Shown here: piece after piece, positions 21,001 through 31,169 of the stretch | Layout of the letters: every line of letters begins with the position of its first letter | How positions within the stretch are numbered: the first letter of the stretch is position 1 | NCBI RefSeq assembly: GCF_051622035.1 | Contig: NC_135357.1 | Coordinates: forward strand, 36,129,691-36,193,690 | DNA length: 64,000 nucleotides | Reading direction: 5' to 3' | Source: Arctopsyche grandis | Taxonomy: Eukaryota; Arthropoda; Insecta; Trichoptera; Hydropsychidae | Notes under the pieces: model-generated | Told to the model about the DNA's origin: nothing | What the model saw: only the letters and a program-made list of their open reading frames with translations | Database searches by the model: none | Program-made: the position numbers and the translations under genes

Positions 21001-23284
21001 TGGTAAGGCTAGACTCCTTAACCACGACGTGATGAGGTAAATAACAATGAACCTCATGTGCCTCCGGAGGTTCACACTCTGACATATGTCCTAAATTTAT
21101 GTACTCTTCTAAAACTTTATTGTATTCCATTTTTAAATTATTATTGGCTAAAAAACGTCTTTCCAAAGTTTTGTGTCTTTTCTCCGCAATGTGCAATGAA
21201 CTTCCTAATACTACCGGGGAATTTTTATATGGTAAAGCTACACAAAATCTACCGTTTTTATCTCGTGATGTGTGTGCTTGGAAATGTTCCTCACATCTTT
21301 TCTCCTCAAGAGATTGATGTTTTACCATAGGAACCTGGTCGATCATCCAAAAGTTTTGAATGTGACTGTCTAATTGACTTAAGCCTATGTGGCTCTTCCC
21401 TGGAGCATTATTTACTTCGGGATATGGACCAACTATTGTCCATCCGAATTCGGTATCCTTTAAGATAGGCATACCTTTTCCTAACTGGATGGTTCCTGCT
21501 TTCATAGCATGAACGCAAATCTCGGCGCCGAGCAATAAATCGATTGGCGTCGGTTTATTCCAAAGGGGATCTGATAACTTGATTCCCGCTGGTATTGAAA
21601 TTAACTGTTGATCCAGTTTCACAGTTGGAATTTCGCCAGTAATTTCTGGTAATACCAAACACAACACTTTGGTTGAGTAATTAGTGGTTGAAGACCTTAT
21701 GGTCACCTTGGTGATGTGACGAATGCTACTTTCTTGATTAGCGATACCTACAATTTTTTGAGAGATTTTCTCTAATTTGAAGTTATTCTTCTTAGCGAAA
21801 GATGTGGTAACATAGTTGACTTGTGAGCCGGAATCTAATAATGTGCGACCCTTAACGACCGTTCCATTGGACGTTATAATGTCTACTTGTACCGTCGGTA
21901 AAATTATCTCCCTTTGAGAGAAATGAGTAGAATGAGCATTAATTGACTTCCTTCCCGTATTATTGGAACTAAATGTATCGTCCTGATGCAACAAAGTGTG
22001 ATGGTTTTGTTTGCACCTTAAGCAATTATAGTTAGACTTGCAATTTGTTATCTTATGCGATGAATTTAAACATTTAAAACACATGTTATTAGATTTAACG
22101 AATTCATTTCTTTCCATACTGGATTTTGCTTTGAATTTATCACATTTGCCTATGAAATGATTATTTCGACAGAATGCGCATGCGTTTACCTTACTTGATG
22201 GGTTTTTGTTCGCGACATGAGTTCTCATGATTCTTTGACGACTATGAGGGAATTCCTTCACCGTAGTTACAGATGCAGTAGATTGTAATACATTACATCT
22301 ATTCTGCAAGAATGTCTCTAAACTTTCATATGGTGGCATTTCTCTGCTAACCAGCGATATTTCCCAGTCTCTTACTATATTAAAAGGTAATTTCCTTAGA
22401 ACTAAACATGTTACCCATGGATCTAAAATTTCTCTCGCGTAACCCAACGATTCAATGTTTTTAATACACACTGTTACCTGATTCAATAGATTTCTCAATT
22501 CGATATGTGATTCTCTTGTGATTAATTTTAAGTCACAAAGTGAATTAATCCTAGTTTTGAGATTAAGTCTTGGTAAATTATATTGCTTGTCTAAAATACT
22601 CCAAGCTATTTCGTAATTGTCTGAGCTAATATCTAAACCTGATACAGCTGCCAAAGCGGGACCGATTAAGGATTGATGCAAATATTGCAATTTCGTGACA
22701 TTCGAATATTCCGTTTTGTTTCCTATTATATTCTTAAAAGCTTGTTGAAACGATTGCCATTCAGATGGATCTCCCTGAAATGTGGGAATGGTTAACGTCG
22801 GTAACTTATCTCTAGCAAATTTAATTGTTGCTTGCTCTACCTTTAGTTTACTATCTTGAAAGGATTGGCAATCTAATGCTGCTTTAAGATTTTTAACTGT
22901 TATTGTAATTGCATCGTACTCTTCGTCTATTTTGGCCGCTTTCGATATGTCTGTAAGGTTATCTAAATACTCGTAATGGAGTTTTCGGACATAATCGTAT
23001 GCTTCTTTAATGGTTTGATACTGTCCTTCATCTAATTCGGAGGATTTATCTATTTTTCCTTTTAGTCTTTGTACCGCGCCTGAATACCTTAATTCTATTG
23101 ACGTCATTATGACTTCTACTTTATTTTCCTTCGCTAATATTTCTATCGATTGAGTCTGACTTCGAGTCTGATGTATTCTAGAGCTTGACCTGTCTCTAAT
23201 AGGTTCTACGTCCCTAGTTGGATTTCGACCTTTATGCGACTTGGAAGTCGAAGCTTCTATTTCCTCGTTTTCAGCACTTGACAT
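18023..23284 (-). CDS. BEL/Pao Gag-Pol polyprotein
   Basis: 1753 codons, ATG at 23282-23284, TAG at 18023-18025, uninterrupted. From the N-terminus: a basic, Ser-rich start; a BEL-type Gag domain ('PTFQGDPSEWQSF', near residues 165-180); zinc knuckles near 371 and 405 (the second is canonical CX2CX4HX4C); aspartic protease LLDSGS near 485; reverse transcriptase with FYVDD near 885; RNase H 'GFCDASEKAYGA'; integrase zinc region, then Asp in 'GIDFAGPF' (about 1430), Asp in 'IYSDNATNF' (about 1495) and Glu in 'GGLWEAAVK' (about 1548). A C-terminal domain common in Pao integrases contains 'RWVLGRVTKLYPG'. All catalytic residues looked for are present. Gag and Pol in one frame is normal for this superfamily. 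Likely functional. Confidence 0.97.
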   Translation of the reverse strand: MSSAENEEIEASTSKSHKGRNPTRDVEPIRDRSSSRIHQTRSQTQSIEILAKENKVEVIMTSIELRYSGAVQRLKGKIDKSSELDEGQYQTIKEAYDYVRKLHYEYLDNLTDISKAAKIDEEYDAITITVKNLKAALDCQSFQDSKLKVEQATIKFARDKLPTLTIPTFQGDPSEWQSFQQAFKNIIGNKTEYSNVTKLQYLHQSLIGPALAAVSGLDISSDNYEIAWSILDKQYNLPRLNLKTRINSLCDLKLITRESHIELRNLLNQVTVCIKNIESLGYAREILDPWVTCLVLRKLPFNIVRDWEISLVSREMPPYESLETFLQNRCNVLQSTASVTTVKEFPHSRQRIMRTHVANKNPSSKVNACAFCRNNHFIGKCDKFKAKSSMERNEFVKSNNMCFKCLNSSHKITNCKSNYNCLRCKQNHHTLLHQDDTFSSNNTGRKSINAHSTHFSQREIILPTVQVDIITSNGTVVKGRTLLDSGSQVNYVTTSFAKKNNFKLEKISQKIVGIANQESSIRHITKVTIRSSTTNYSTKVLCLVLPEITGEIPTVKLDQQLISIPAGIKLSDPLWNKPTPIDLLLGAEICVHAMKAGTIQLGKGMPILKDTEFGWTIVGPYPEVNNAPGKSHIGLSQLDSHIQNFWMIDQVPMVKHQSLEEKRCEEHFQAHTSRDKNGRFCVALPYKNSPVVLGSSLHIAEKRHKTLERRFLANNNLKMEYNKVLEEYINLGHMSECEPPEAHEVHCYLPHHVVVKESSLTTKYRVVFDASAKTTSNISLNNILMVGPSVQSDLLSLLLNFRLHKYVITADIKQMYRQIQIAEKNKNVQRIIWRTDPQSKFKHYKLNTVTFGTASAPFLATRCLNQLAEENRNKYPIASKVIERDFYVDDLLTGTNTIEAGKLLKVQLETILLSAGMPLSKWTSNNSDIITDVKADDCSDFNFSNESHKTLGLFWKPREDVFVFKVQTEVEIENITKRNFLSVISQIFDPLGLLSPLLINYKILMQSVWQQTIGWDEFIPQTIFKKWKDCQLSNTVMKLYKIPRLIILNNVINIQAHGFCDASEKAYGACIYVKCTDQLGNSKCHLVCSRSRVAPLSFVTIPRLELCSAMLLSKLMKSTIDQLTIHINEKYYWTDSTVALHWIRGESCKWTTFVANRVAEIQSISQPIEWYHVSSTDNPADLISRGTQPSELNHNSLWWDGPSWLKLDESRWPRRPPEITIDLPERRVVTNATLVRENNWIDKHSHLPRLLRVLSYVRRPLRNKQLNVKENNEPSALELKDALNNLIRLSQMESFPLEYRLLSKGHPIPSSSKLAKLSPLFHENLICVGSRLPLGTTLSTSPIILSNKHKLTHMIVRDAHLKYIHLGTQALLSLLRQTYWPLAGHNTVKGVVRSCVICFRNKPLSHNRLMGLLPLERTTANFPFSHVGIDFAGPFPVKSGCNKNSKIIKGYVCVFVCFSSKAVHLELVGDLTSSNFLNCLRRFVARRGRPNTIYSDNATNFVGASRELVNLVKLIYERPHEEKLLRYVASEGIRWKFNPPRAPHMGGLWEAAVKSMKIHLNKVLKATTLNFESFCTVLTQIEACMNSRPLSPLSSDPLDLLPLTPGHFLIGRSLLALPMEVKYNTNVHANLLQIQLTTAAFWKRWSAEYLHSLQLRHKWKKDSSNNLSVGQMVLLKEEHMLPTRWVLGRVTKLYPGPDGRVRVVDVFTASGEFRRSSHLVAPLPILPQGPLDRKEDQQEGGETAASIPSTSVA

Positions 23285-23569
23285 TTGTTTCAGAAAGTTG
23301 CACTATTTCGTCTCATAAATACAGTTGTTCTCTACTATAGCTGTCAATTGAACTATTCGTAGAGATAAGGTAATAATATTCAATGATTAACCGTGAATCT
23401 TAATATTCTACTTTAACTATTATCACCAGAATCTATCCAACATATTTTGGAAGAAATAACAACCCTAAATTGGTGGGTGCTTGATTTAAACCACTTTGGG
23501 GCTACAAGTCTTGTGATTTATTTTAAATCACCACTGTTTCATCACACATTATGAAACAAAGAGATCTAC

Positions 23570-24275
23570 CGATGTATGAATATGCCGGTATGTACTTGAT
23601 TTAATCCACTTTGGGGCTACAAGTGTAATTCCACATTTATCGTGGAAGGGGGGGGGGGGGAGGGTGTTTCTACACACATTAAGAAACAAAGATCTACCGA
23701 TATGCATATACCGGTATGTACTTGGTTTAAGCCACTTTGGGGCTACAAGTATAATTCCACATTTATCGTGGAAGGGGGGGGGGGGGAGGGTGTTTCTACA
23801 CACATTAAGAAACAAAGATCTACCGATATGAATATACCGGTATGTACTTGGTTTAAGCCACTTTGGGGCTACAAGTATAATTCCACATTTATTGTGGAGG
23901 GGGGAGGGGGGAGAAAGTTTCTACACACATTAAGAAACAAAGAGATCTGCCGGTATATGAATATACCGGTATGTACTTGGTTTAAGCCACTTTGGGGCTA
24001 CAAGTATAATTCCACATTTATCGTGGAAGGGGGGGGGGGGGAGGGTGTTTCTACACACATTAAGAAACAAAGATCTACCGATATGAATATACCGGTATGT
24101 ACTTGGTTTAAGCCACTTTGGGGCTACAAGTATAATTCCACATTTATTGTGGAGGGGGGAGGGGGGAGAAAGTTTCTACACACATTAAGAAACAAAGAGA
24201 TCTGCCGGTATATGAATATACCGGTATGTACTTGGTTTAAGCCACTTTGGGGCTACAAGTATAATTCCCCACGTG
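23570..24275. repeat. Minisatellite of 126-129-bp units in BEL leader
   Basis: The block CCACTTTGGGGCTACAAG recurs at about 23491, 23606, 23732, 23858, 23987, 24113 and 24242. The last units alternate between a form with a run of 12 or more Gs and one with broken G runs, spaced 126, 129, 126, 129. Each unit holds a near-palindrome ending in ATACCGGTA; some pair fully (CCGGTATA...TATACCGG). As read in the element RNA the G runs are C runs. Confidence 0.92.
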
Positions 24276-24780
24276 CTTTGCTAATTTTACACTACATCTG
24301 ATTTTACACTTTTAATACGAAATTCGATGCGACCGATGAAACATTCCTTCGTAGCGCGATATTATTTTATACAATCGCGTTAATTAATTGTTATACTTTA
24401 AAACATATTTTAAAAACTGACCTACCCACATGATTGCCTTTTGAACAGATTGCCTGAGATTGAATACATTCACTTACTTGAATATCCTTTACGATGTTTA
24501 TGTGATCGTTCCGATAATTTTGGATTACCTCTGTGTCCCATGCGTCTTTGTAGGTTATGTTTTTATTTATATATTTTCTGCGTCAATCACGCGGTCATGT
24601 ACCTCTGTACATCAATCAATATATTGCTGAAATAGAAGCAAACATGTTATTAGTATTGGAAAGGTATGGATAGTAACAAAGGAACGATACCGATTTCTTA
24701 ATTGACATCCATTTTTTCTCGACCACGTTTTTTCCTATTGGTTTGTCCGTTTGGTGTTGTGGCCTAGGTTACTGGTGTCC

Positions 24781-24795
24781 GGTTCGAAGTGACCA
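24781..24795 (-). other. BEL element primer binding site
   Basis: On the reverse strand TGGTCACTTCGAACC lies three bases after the 5' LTR and starts with the TGG expected of a tRNA primer site. I do not assign the tRNA. Confidence 0.7.
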
Positions 24796-24798
24796 TCA

Positions 24799-25027
24799 TG
24801 GGAAAGACTTCGATAATGGTTTGATGTAGTTTATTGAAATGTAAAATTTGCACGTGGTGGTTCAGCGGAGCGTACGGAACACAAGTTGTCCGTACGCCGT
24901 CTGCTCGAACTCTGTCGACCGTCGCGTATTTCCGCTTGGGCCGACACTAATGCCAACTCGTCAATAATGCCAATCGACAATCAGTTAATAAGACTGTTTG
25001 CCACACGTCATTACAAAAGTCGGAACA
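24799..25027 (-). repeat. BEL element 5' LTR
   Basis: 229 bp, TG...CA, one difference from the 3' LTR; flanked outside by the CTTAC duplication. Confidence 0.95.
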
Positions 25028-25214
25028 CTTACTATATATGTTTGTTTGTTCGTCACAGTCAATTAAATAAAAAAAAAAAAACAAACGAGTATTCAAATAA
25101 ATTTATATAAAATAAAACTATTCAAATAAATTTAATAAAATGTTTACTATTAGATTGGTCATGTTTAAGCGGTTTTTATTACAAATACCGAGCGAAGCCG
25201 GGTAGTACACCTAG

Positions 25215-25655
25215 TATTTCATAAAGGTCACAACTTCAGTCAGTTTCGGCACACATTTTAGTCGCAAGCATCTCAACTGATGATTCGATTTACGATTTAT
25301 TTGCGCAGTGAAAAAGTGTCACTTGGGACGTGTTTTATGACGAAATGAATGGCGATAAGCGAGACTCGAAGGGCAAAAACGAGCATCTCAAACCCTCCAT
25401 CACCCCCCACATCGGCCACTTGGGTTCGAGCTGCTTCAACAAGCTGTCTTTTCTTGCCAGCAAGGGTGTTTGGTTTGGGTCGAGTGCGCCCGCTCAAAAT
25501 CGATAAGACTCGGTTCGGTGCAACCTAATCTTGATTGTGACTCACTCGGCCTACCAGGTTGTCACAGACTCAACTCCAACTCCCGGGCCTTATCTTTGCC
25601 GAGGAATGCTTCGACCTGGTTTCGAGTTCAAGGTCGCCTCTAGGTATTTGCTTAA
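25215..25655. other. GC-richer unassigned block
   Basis: Contains the small ORF above. Beyond it I see no repeat family or gene. Confidence 0.4.
25345..25506 (+). CDS. Hypothetical 53-residue small ORF
   Basis: I do not recognise the product. The frame starts MNGDKRDSKGKNEHLKPS and ends SSAPAQNR before TAA. It is hydrophilic, lacks a signal peptide, and sits in a GC-rich block (25340-25640) that differs from the AT-rich flanks. Two initiator-like TCAGT strings lie at about 25235. An upstream ATG at 25337 opens a three-codon frame. It could be a real small gene, a first exon, or an old insertion with chance coding. Confidence 0.25.
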   Translation: MNGDKRDSKGKNEHLKPSITPHIGHLGSSCFNKLSFLASKGVWFGSSAPAQNR

Positions 25656-26967
25656 CCCTTTGAATGATGATCAACGCCGATCGGCGTTTTGCCAACAAGG
25701 CCATACGCCAATAGGCGTTGATTTTGTTCAATGCTACCCAGGCCTTTCCAGGTAGCATTGAAACTTGGGTCGTTTTTTTGTGGAATTCAATTGCGTTAGT
25801 TCTCCTTGAGCATCTTTGAAAGTTAAGATGTCTCGAGAGTGCAACTATCTCGAGTGCATTTATCCGGTCTCCCTTTTTGTCCTAATTTTATAAAGTTTAA
25901 TTTTTATTTTTATTTCGTTTTGGAAATGAAAACAAAACACAAGCAATCAAATTATGTATTGGAAAACACGACGTATTGCAACTATTGTATATTGTTTAAT
26001 TGATATGGTAACCAAGTAAACGGCTACATATGTAGATGTAGAAGTTAATTTTCGAACCCAGAAGAGTGCATGTATGTACAATGTACATATGTACATTTAA
26101 ATTTTAAGCTTGGCATGATTGGGTCGAGTATGTATGTATGTTTAACGCTTTGAATGCTGACCAACGCCGATCAGCGTTTTGCCAACAAGTCCATGGGCCT
26201 GAAAAACGCCGATAAACAAGAATACTACCCGCTAAGCCTTTCCAGGTAGCATTAAAAAAACTGCATTGAACATGGGTCGTGTGATCCGTGTAATTCATTT
26301 GTCAACGTTTATAAAGACTCGTTTACACCGGAATTTCTGAATTTATAACCATAGCATAATTACCCGATGGAAATCCCTTACTTCTGAGTATTTTAGATTG
26401 TGACTTAGCATTTACATAAATTGTGAGCATTACATTTTAACAACAATAAAGATGGAACTAGTTTTGGAAAAATACATTCATTAATTGACTTGTTTTGTGT
26501 ATTTTATATTGTTGCAAGATATATTAGAGAGTCTAAACCATTAATGTATAATACACTAGATCCGCCCTCACGTCTTATACTGGTCTCCCTTTTTGCGCAT
26601 GCAAAATACATGGCGCATGCAAAGTTTATTTTAGTAGGTAGGTAGGTACCGCTGCGTCGTAGGGAAAAAAAACTTTTTTTTTCCCAACTTCCCCGCTAGT
26701 TAAACCCCCCGCACCCCTCAGTTAGTGACGACAAGATCTCCGACCAAAATCACACGTCAGGGCCCATCTATGTGTATTATACATCAATGGTCTAAACACA
26801 CCTTTACAAAACTCGAAATCCTCGGCGTAGTTATTTAGGGTTTGTTTGGATTAGCTACAATTTTTATACCTGCTTTCTATTGGATTTCTAATAATTCTAG
26901 TTGGAAATTTTGGCGAAGTTTTCAGCGTGGCGGGCTTTCAACAGAAAAGACGTCAGCCCTCAAAGGG
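25656..26967. mobile_element. piggyBac-like non-autonomous element with internal duplication
   Basis: Ends CCCTTTGA.../...TCAAAGGG are flanked by TTAA at 25652-25655 and 26968-26971. A second start-like block (TTAACGCTTTGAATGCTG) sits inside at about 26140, so the 5' part is duplicated. Both starts carry an ACGCCGATC(A/G)GCGT palindrome. Related sequence is at 50126-51035. Confidence 0.7.
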
Positions 26968-26971
26968 TTAA

Positions 26972-27983
26972 GGGCGACGCTTTAAGTCTTTTAAGACTAT
27001 ATCGATATGTCCTGTCATGTCGCATCTGTAGCGTCACACTGTATGTAGGTTGTCGCGTCGCGTCCTCTGCGTCGATGTCGAAAGTCGATGTCGAAATTAA
27101 TAGTATGTATCCGCAAAGATATTTAAAATATTTAATGTTCCTCTTTCTCATATTTTCGTCAAGTCCTACTTAGAGCCGAGGAGAGGGGGGAACGCGGTAC
27201 AAATTTCCGGAGATTGGTTATTTTTAAAGGCCCGACCCGAAATGGTAAACGATATAAGCGAAGCCTGCGAGTTCTCGCCTGCCCAAAGGTGACGAATTCG
27301 TCGACAAAATTCACCATACACAATTTAGTACTTGTATGTACATACATATTAAACGCACAATTTTTAATCTGTATTGATTTTATATTTATATAATGTACAC
27401 GTTTTATTAAGCATGGAGTATGTGACGTATATTTATATTGATTGATTCAATATATAAACATAAAATATCGTTAGAGGACGGATTTTCGACGGATTTTCAC
27501 GGAAAACTTGAATTTTTCCACGTAATACGATATAAAATGGCGATTTTTAGATTTTGAGGTTCAAAAATAGATTCTTTAAAAAAAATATATGAATATTATT
27601 CACAAGATTTTATTTCGTAATGTGGAAACATTTATGTTTTTCTCAAAAAAACGTTTAACACTTTGGCTGAACATGAATAAATATGTACTTTTGTCGAACG
27701 AATTTAAATGAAAAATATTTACATATGAAATTTTAAAATACATATGTATTGTTATTAAATTACATAATTTAGTTATTAGTCTTATATTTACTCCTAAATG
27801 AATGGCACATTCCCTGGATCTCTTCAATGCCAGTGATGTTGGGGTGGTCGAGAATATTTTACATATTTAGCATGATATTATTATTTACTAGTGTTTTATC
27901 CGATGAAATATCATCTCATGGGTGTTGGCATATTATTAAAAAAAATATATTAAAAGAAATGTGTCGGACCTGTCTTCTACCTA
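26972..27983. other. No gene recognised
   Basis: 27225-27300 shares a short block (TAAGCGAAGCCTGC..., GTGACGAATTCGTCGA) with 60860-60915, an unidentified dispersed repeat. Otherwise AT-rich and featureless. Confidence 0.4.
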
Positions 27984-28750
27984 CCTAATATATAATTTGG
28001 AAAGAGACTTTGTATGTATTCGTTCGTTGGGTAGTAAATCCGTGACGTCATCGATCAAATAATTCAAATAAGGCGCTGAGGGCAGCCGCCGGTGGCGGTG
28101 CCCTAGGGGGCACAGGCACCGGATTCTGGTATACATATAATTTCGTATATATGTATATATTTTTTTATAAGAGACTTACTATACATATATGTTTGTTTGT
28201 TCGAGACAGTCAAATTAATAAAAAAAATTCGGATGTGACCAACCCCTAACTTAATCTATGTATTTGAGGAATATAAGAAGGTTACAAAACAAAATTCGAT
28301 ATCAAACCGTACAGACAGATTATGAAGAACTAATAACTATGACAGCATTTTCGATAAAAATTGAACGCAAATGTATGGAAACTTGCACAAGACAAAAGTT
28401 CTACTTCCAACTGTCGGATTTTGTTCAAATTTTTTTTATTAATTAAAATCAATAACTCCGGGGGCGGAGCCCTAGGAGATGTAGACGCTGGAGGCGAAGC
28501 CTTAGGGTGCACAGCCGTGGGGGGCGCAGGCGCCGGATTCTGGTATACATATATTTTTTTATAAGAGACTTACTATATATGTTTGTTTGTTCGTGACAGT
28601 CAATTTAATAAAAAAAATAAATGAGTATTCAGATAAATTTATATAAAATAAAACTATTCAAATAAATTTAATAAAATGTTTACTATTAGGTTAGTCATGT
28701 TTAAGCGGTTTATATTACAAATACCGAGCGAAGCCGGGTAATACAGCTAG
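27984..28750 (+). mobile_element. Helitron-like element with internal duplication
   Basis: Starts at CCTAATATATAATTTGG (TC changed to CC) and ends with the CCGAGCGAAGCCGGG block and CTAG, followed by T. The module running from 'CCGGATTCTGGTATAC' to 'TATGTTTGTTTGTTCG' is present twice (about 28110 and 28520). It contains GC-rich GGCGGAGCC-type blocks. No Rep/helicase frame. Confidence 0.7.
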
Positions 28751-29187
28751 TTAAATATATTTAATTGGTATAAAATAAATGGTAAAAACAGCCTATATAA
28801 ATACCCAACTACATATATAAATCAAAACGTAATCGAAAGAATGACGATTTTCAATTTCAAATTCATACGTGCGATGACATTTAAGGAAACCAGTGAAATA
28901 GTGCAACAAATCTTATACACATACAAATACTACATGTTTCGATAAAATAATTACCAATTAATGTTCCACGTGTAAAATAATTACCAAAACCGCCTTTTTA
29001 GCTCGGGCACGAGGAAAGGAAAGTTTTCACTGGGCAAAAATTTAATTTTCCGTGAAACCCAAAAAGTTTAAGAGAATTTAATTAAAAATTAAATAATATC
29101 AACTTCGATGCGATACAATATTATGTCATATTAAAATTGAAAAGCGGCATTAAATGAATGTATTTGATTCTGTAGATACATACATAT
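28751..29187. other. No gene recognised
   Basis: AT-rich, without a recognised repeat. Confidence 0.35.
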
Positions 29188-29189
29188 AT

Positions 29190-29580
29190 TGGTGCCGGGT
29201 TCAATCCCTGAATGAAAATGAATTTTTCAGAGTATGCTGTTGGTCAGACCTGGATTTGTTACTCCAGGTTGATCGTTTCCTATCAGAGTTTGCCAATTTT
29301 CTCTGATTTCATTGTTGAAACGGTTCCCGGAAAAAAAAATTGGCTAAAAATCCTTCCTACCTACTATGTCACCACTATTTGAAATTTGATGGATGTACAA
29401 TAAAAATTTATGTACAATTCATAGATGTCTCGTTAATTTGCGAGTTTTTTCAGTGTCTCGCAATTCAACGACTTATAATAAAAAATGCTGCATTTGTATT
29501 TGTAATTGGCCAGGAAGGCGCATTGGGATTTTCCTGTAAAGCCTTCCTGGTATATATGTAAAATAAAATATAATATTATA
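29190..29580 (+). mobile_element. SINE, head-truncated copy with intact 3' hairpin
   Basis: Has the B-box-like GGTTCAATCCC, then the shared core, then GGCCAGGAAGGC and GCCTTCCTGG, which pair to form a terminal hairpin just before the A-rich tail. Confidence 0.72.
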
Positions 29581-29924
29581 TATAATATGTACTATGTACG
29601 TTGAAGAACGCCTTTGTTGTCATTTCCGACCCCTTTTGTGTTCTTCTCGATTGCAACCGGAGTGATGTGCAAAATAAATTCTCCACAAAACGAGCTTACA
29701 CTTCAGAAACCAAAAAGGAAAAAAAACGGCATTTTTATAACCTTTAGATTGCTACTTGCAACGTCATCTTGCCGATGCGATGTGGCGTAGCTCTGAAAGG
29801 ACTGATATCAAAATGAGTTTTATAAAGTTTCGCATTTTGTAATAATAAAATATTATATTTTGTTCCGCGAGGCCAACTCAAAGGCATTCTATTTATTTTA
29901 AAATTAAAATTTATGTGTTTTCCT

Positions 29925-30632
29925 CAGAGAAATGTTATAATAATAGAAGCGCCTTTACGAATAAATAAATTGTTTCAATACTACGCGGTACGTCTCCATA
30001 ACTACGCTAAAACGCACGGAATACAATCAGGGTCATCACATATTCACTCCAGAAATTAAAGTTTTATTTTGATATAGATTTATTTACAATATTAGTATAT
30101 AGTGGTGTTGGGCGTTGGTTGTCAATCCGTTTCTTTTCTCAGTTGGCGGATTGTTTTTATCCACTTTTTTGTATTTGCCTGTCTTGGGAACTCTTAAATT
30201 GACGTGTAATGTATAGTTTCAACAAAAATATGTATAATATAAAATTAACGATGTTCATATTAATAAAACTTAAATAATTGGTTATTAATATTGAGTATTC
30301 GGCGCCGCTAAGAGAAATGTTTTTACATTTATTTAAAAATATTTTTTACATTTCTCTTGTGCCACCCCTGAAATGTTATGTAGAGTGCGGGCGATCGCCA
30401 TGACTCTTTTAAAAACTGTCAAACTGCGATGTTAATTGAATAATATGTTACTTAAATGATCAATTTACTTATAAAAATGTATCCCATGTTGTTTATTGTG
30501 TGTTTTTGAATGCATTGTGCAATTTTTAACGATGCACTTGCCCATTGCCCTTGCCCAGAGAAGTTTTTATCGGACATACGTCGACCACCAAGCATCAAAT
30601 ACGACTGATGCTAAAATTATTTAGGAATGTCT
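29925..30632 (-). mobile_element. hAT MITE related to 14188-14548, interrupted
   Basis: CAGAGAAATGTTATAATAAT at 29925 and the inverted body at about 30450-30632 match the element at 14188. About 450 bp of other sequence lies between. Confidence 0.6.
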
Positions 30633-31169
30633 GTGACCATACGTCCCGTTTTGGTTCCCATTAAAATTTTAAATGGTTTGGTTCCCATTAAAATGTAAAA
30701 TTTGGTTCCCATTAAAATGTAACATTTGGTTCACATGAAAATGTAATATTTAAATATTTTGTTACATGTTTCTGAAAAAATATCACTTTGTGCTCGTATT
30801 TTCATCATAATTATTTTTAAATAACTGTAAATACAATATTATATTATACTTAATTTTTTATCTTGTTTCATTTTCTTCTTTTAAAGGAATGTACGTTCTG
30901 CTAAAAATTACATTACTTAGCAAACGAAAAAATCTAAATTTTCAATTGCACATAGCTTTTGCAGTTAAAAGAAACCAATAATATATTTTTGGAAACTTTG
31001 TAGTAATTTCAATTGTTAGCTTCTTTCTTATATTATATATATAATTCATTGACAATATTAATGATTTTTTGAGGGAAAAATTATAAAATTTTCGGACACA
31101 CTTATTTGAGGACAATTTTTTTGCGGAGCGTCCCGTTTTGAGTCTTTGAGTTTGTGAAATATGGTCACT
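30633..31169. mobile_element. hAT-like element with TGACCATACGTCCCG end
   Basis: GTGACCATACGTCCCGTTTTG at the left and ATATGGTCAC at the right are inverted counterparts, and GCGTCCCGTTTTG recurs internally near the right end. At 30651-30755 'TTGGTTCCCATTAAAATGTA' repeats about four times with a 23-30-bp period. Confidence 0.5.

Larger units (their letters stand above)
23285..24798 (-). other. BEL element 5' leader
   Basis: About 1.5 kb between the primer binding site and the Gag-Pol start. It is dominated by the tandem array at 23570-24275. Frames read through the array (for example + strand 23642-24301) are repeat translations, not genes. Confidence 0.8.
16757..25027 (-). mobile_element. 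Complete, young BEL/Pao LTR retrotransposon
   Basis: The 8271-bp element has LTRs at 16757-16985 and 24799-25027 and a duplicated CTTAC target immediately outside (16752-16756 and 25028-25032). It has a primer binding site next to the right (5') LTR and one long Gag-Pol frame on the reverse strand. The two LTRs differ at one base of 229, so insertion was recent. It is inserted in a Helitron copy whose intact relative at 28555-28575 shows the empty target. A 1.5-kb leader with a minisatellite precedes the gene and about 1.0 kb of 3' UTR follows it. Confidence 0.97.
15583..25214 (+). mobile_element. Helitron-like element interrupted by SINE and BEL insertions
   Basis: The 5' end TCTAATATATAATTTGG follows an A at 15582. 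The 3' end is a CCGAGCGAAGCCGGG hairpin-forming block, a short spacer and CTAG at 25211-25214, followed by T. Uninterrupted relatives are at 27984-28750 and 58192-58679. The element body is in three parts: 15583-15762, about 16729-16756 and 25028-25214; everything between is later insertion. It has no Rep/helicase frame, so it is non-autonomous. The Helitron class rests on the TC...CTAG|T ends and insertion between A and T. Confidence 0.7.

Noticed and set aside
23642..24301. A 219-codon frame with Gly-rich repeats
   Set aside because: It is a translation of the minisatellite in the BEL leader; the repeats and poly-G runs explain it.
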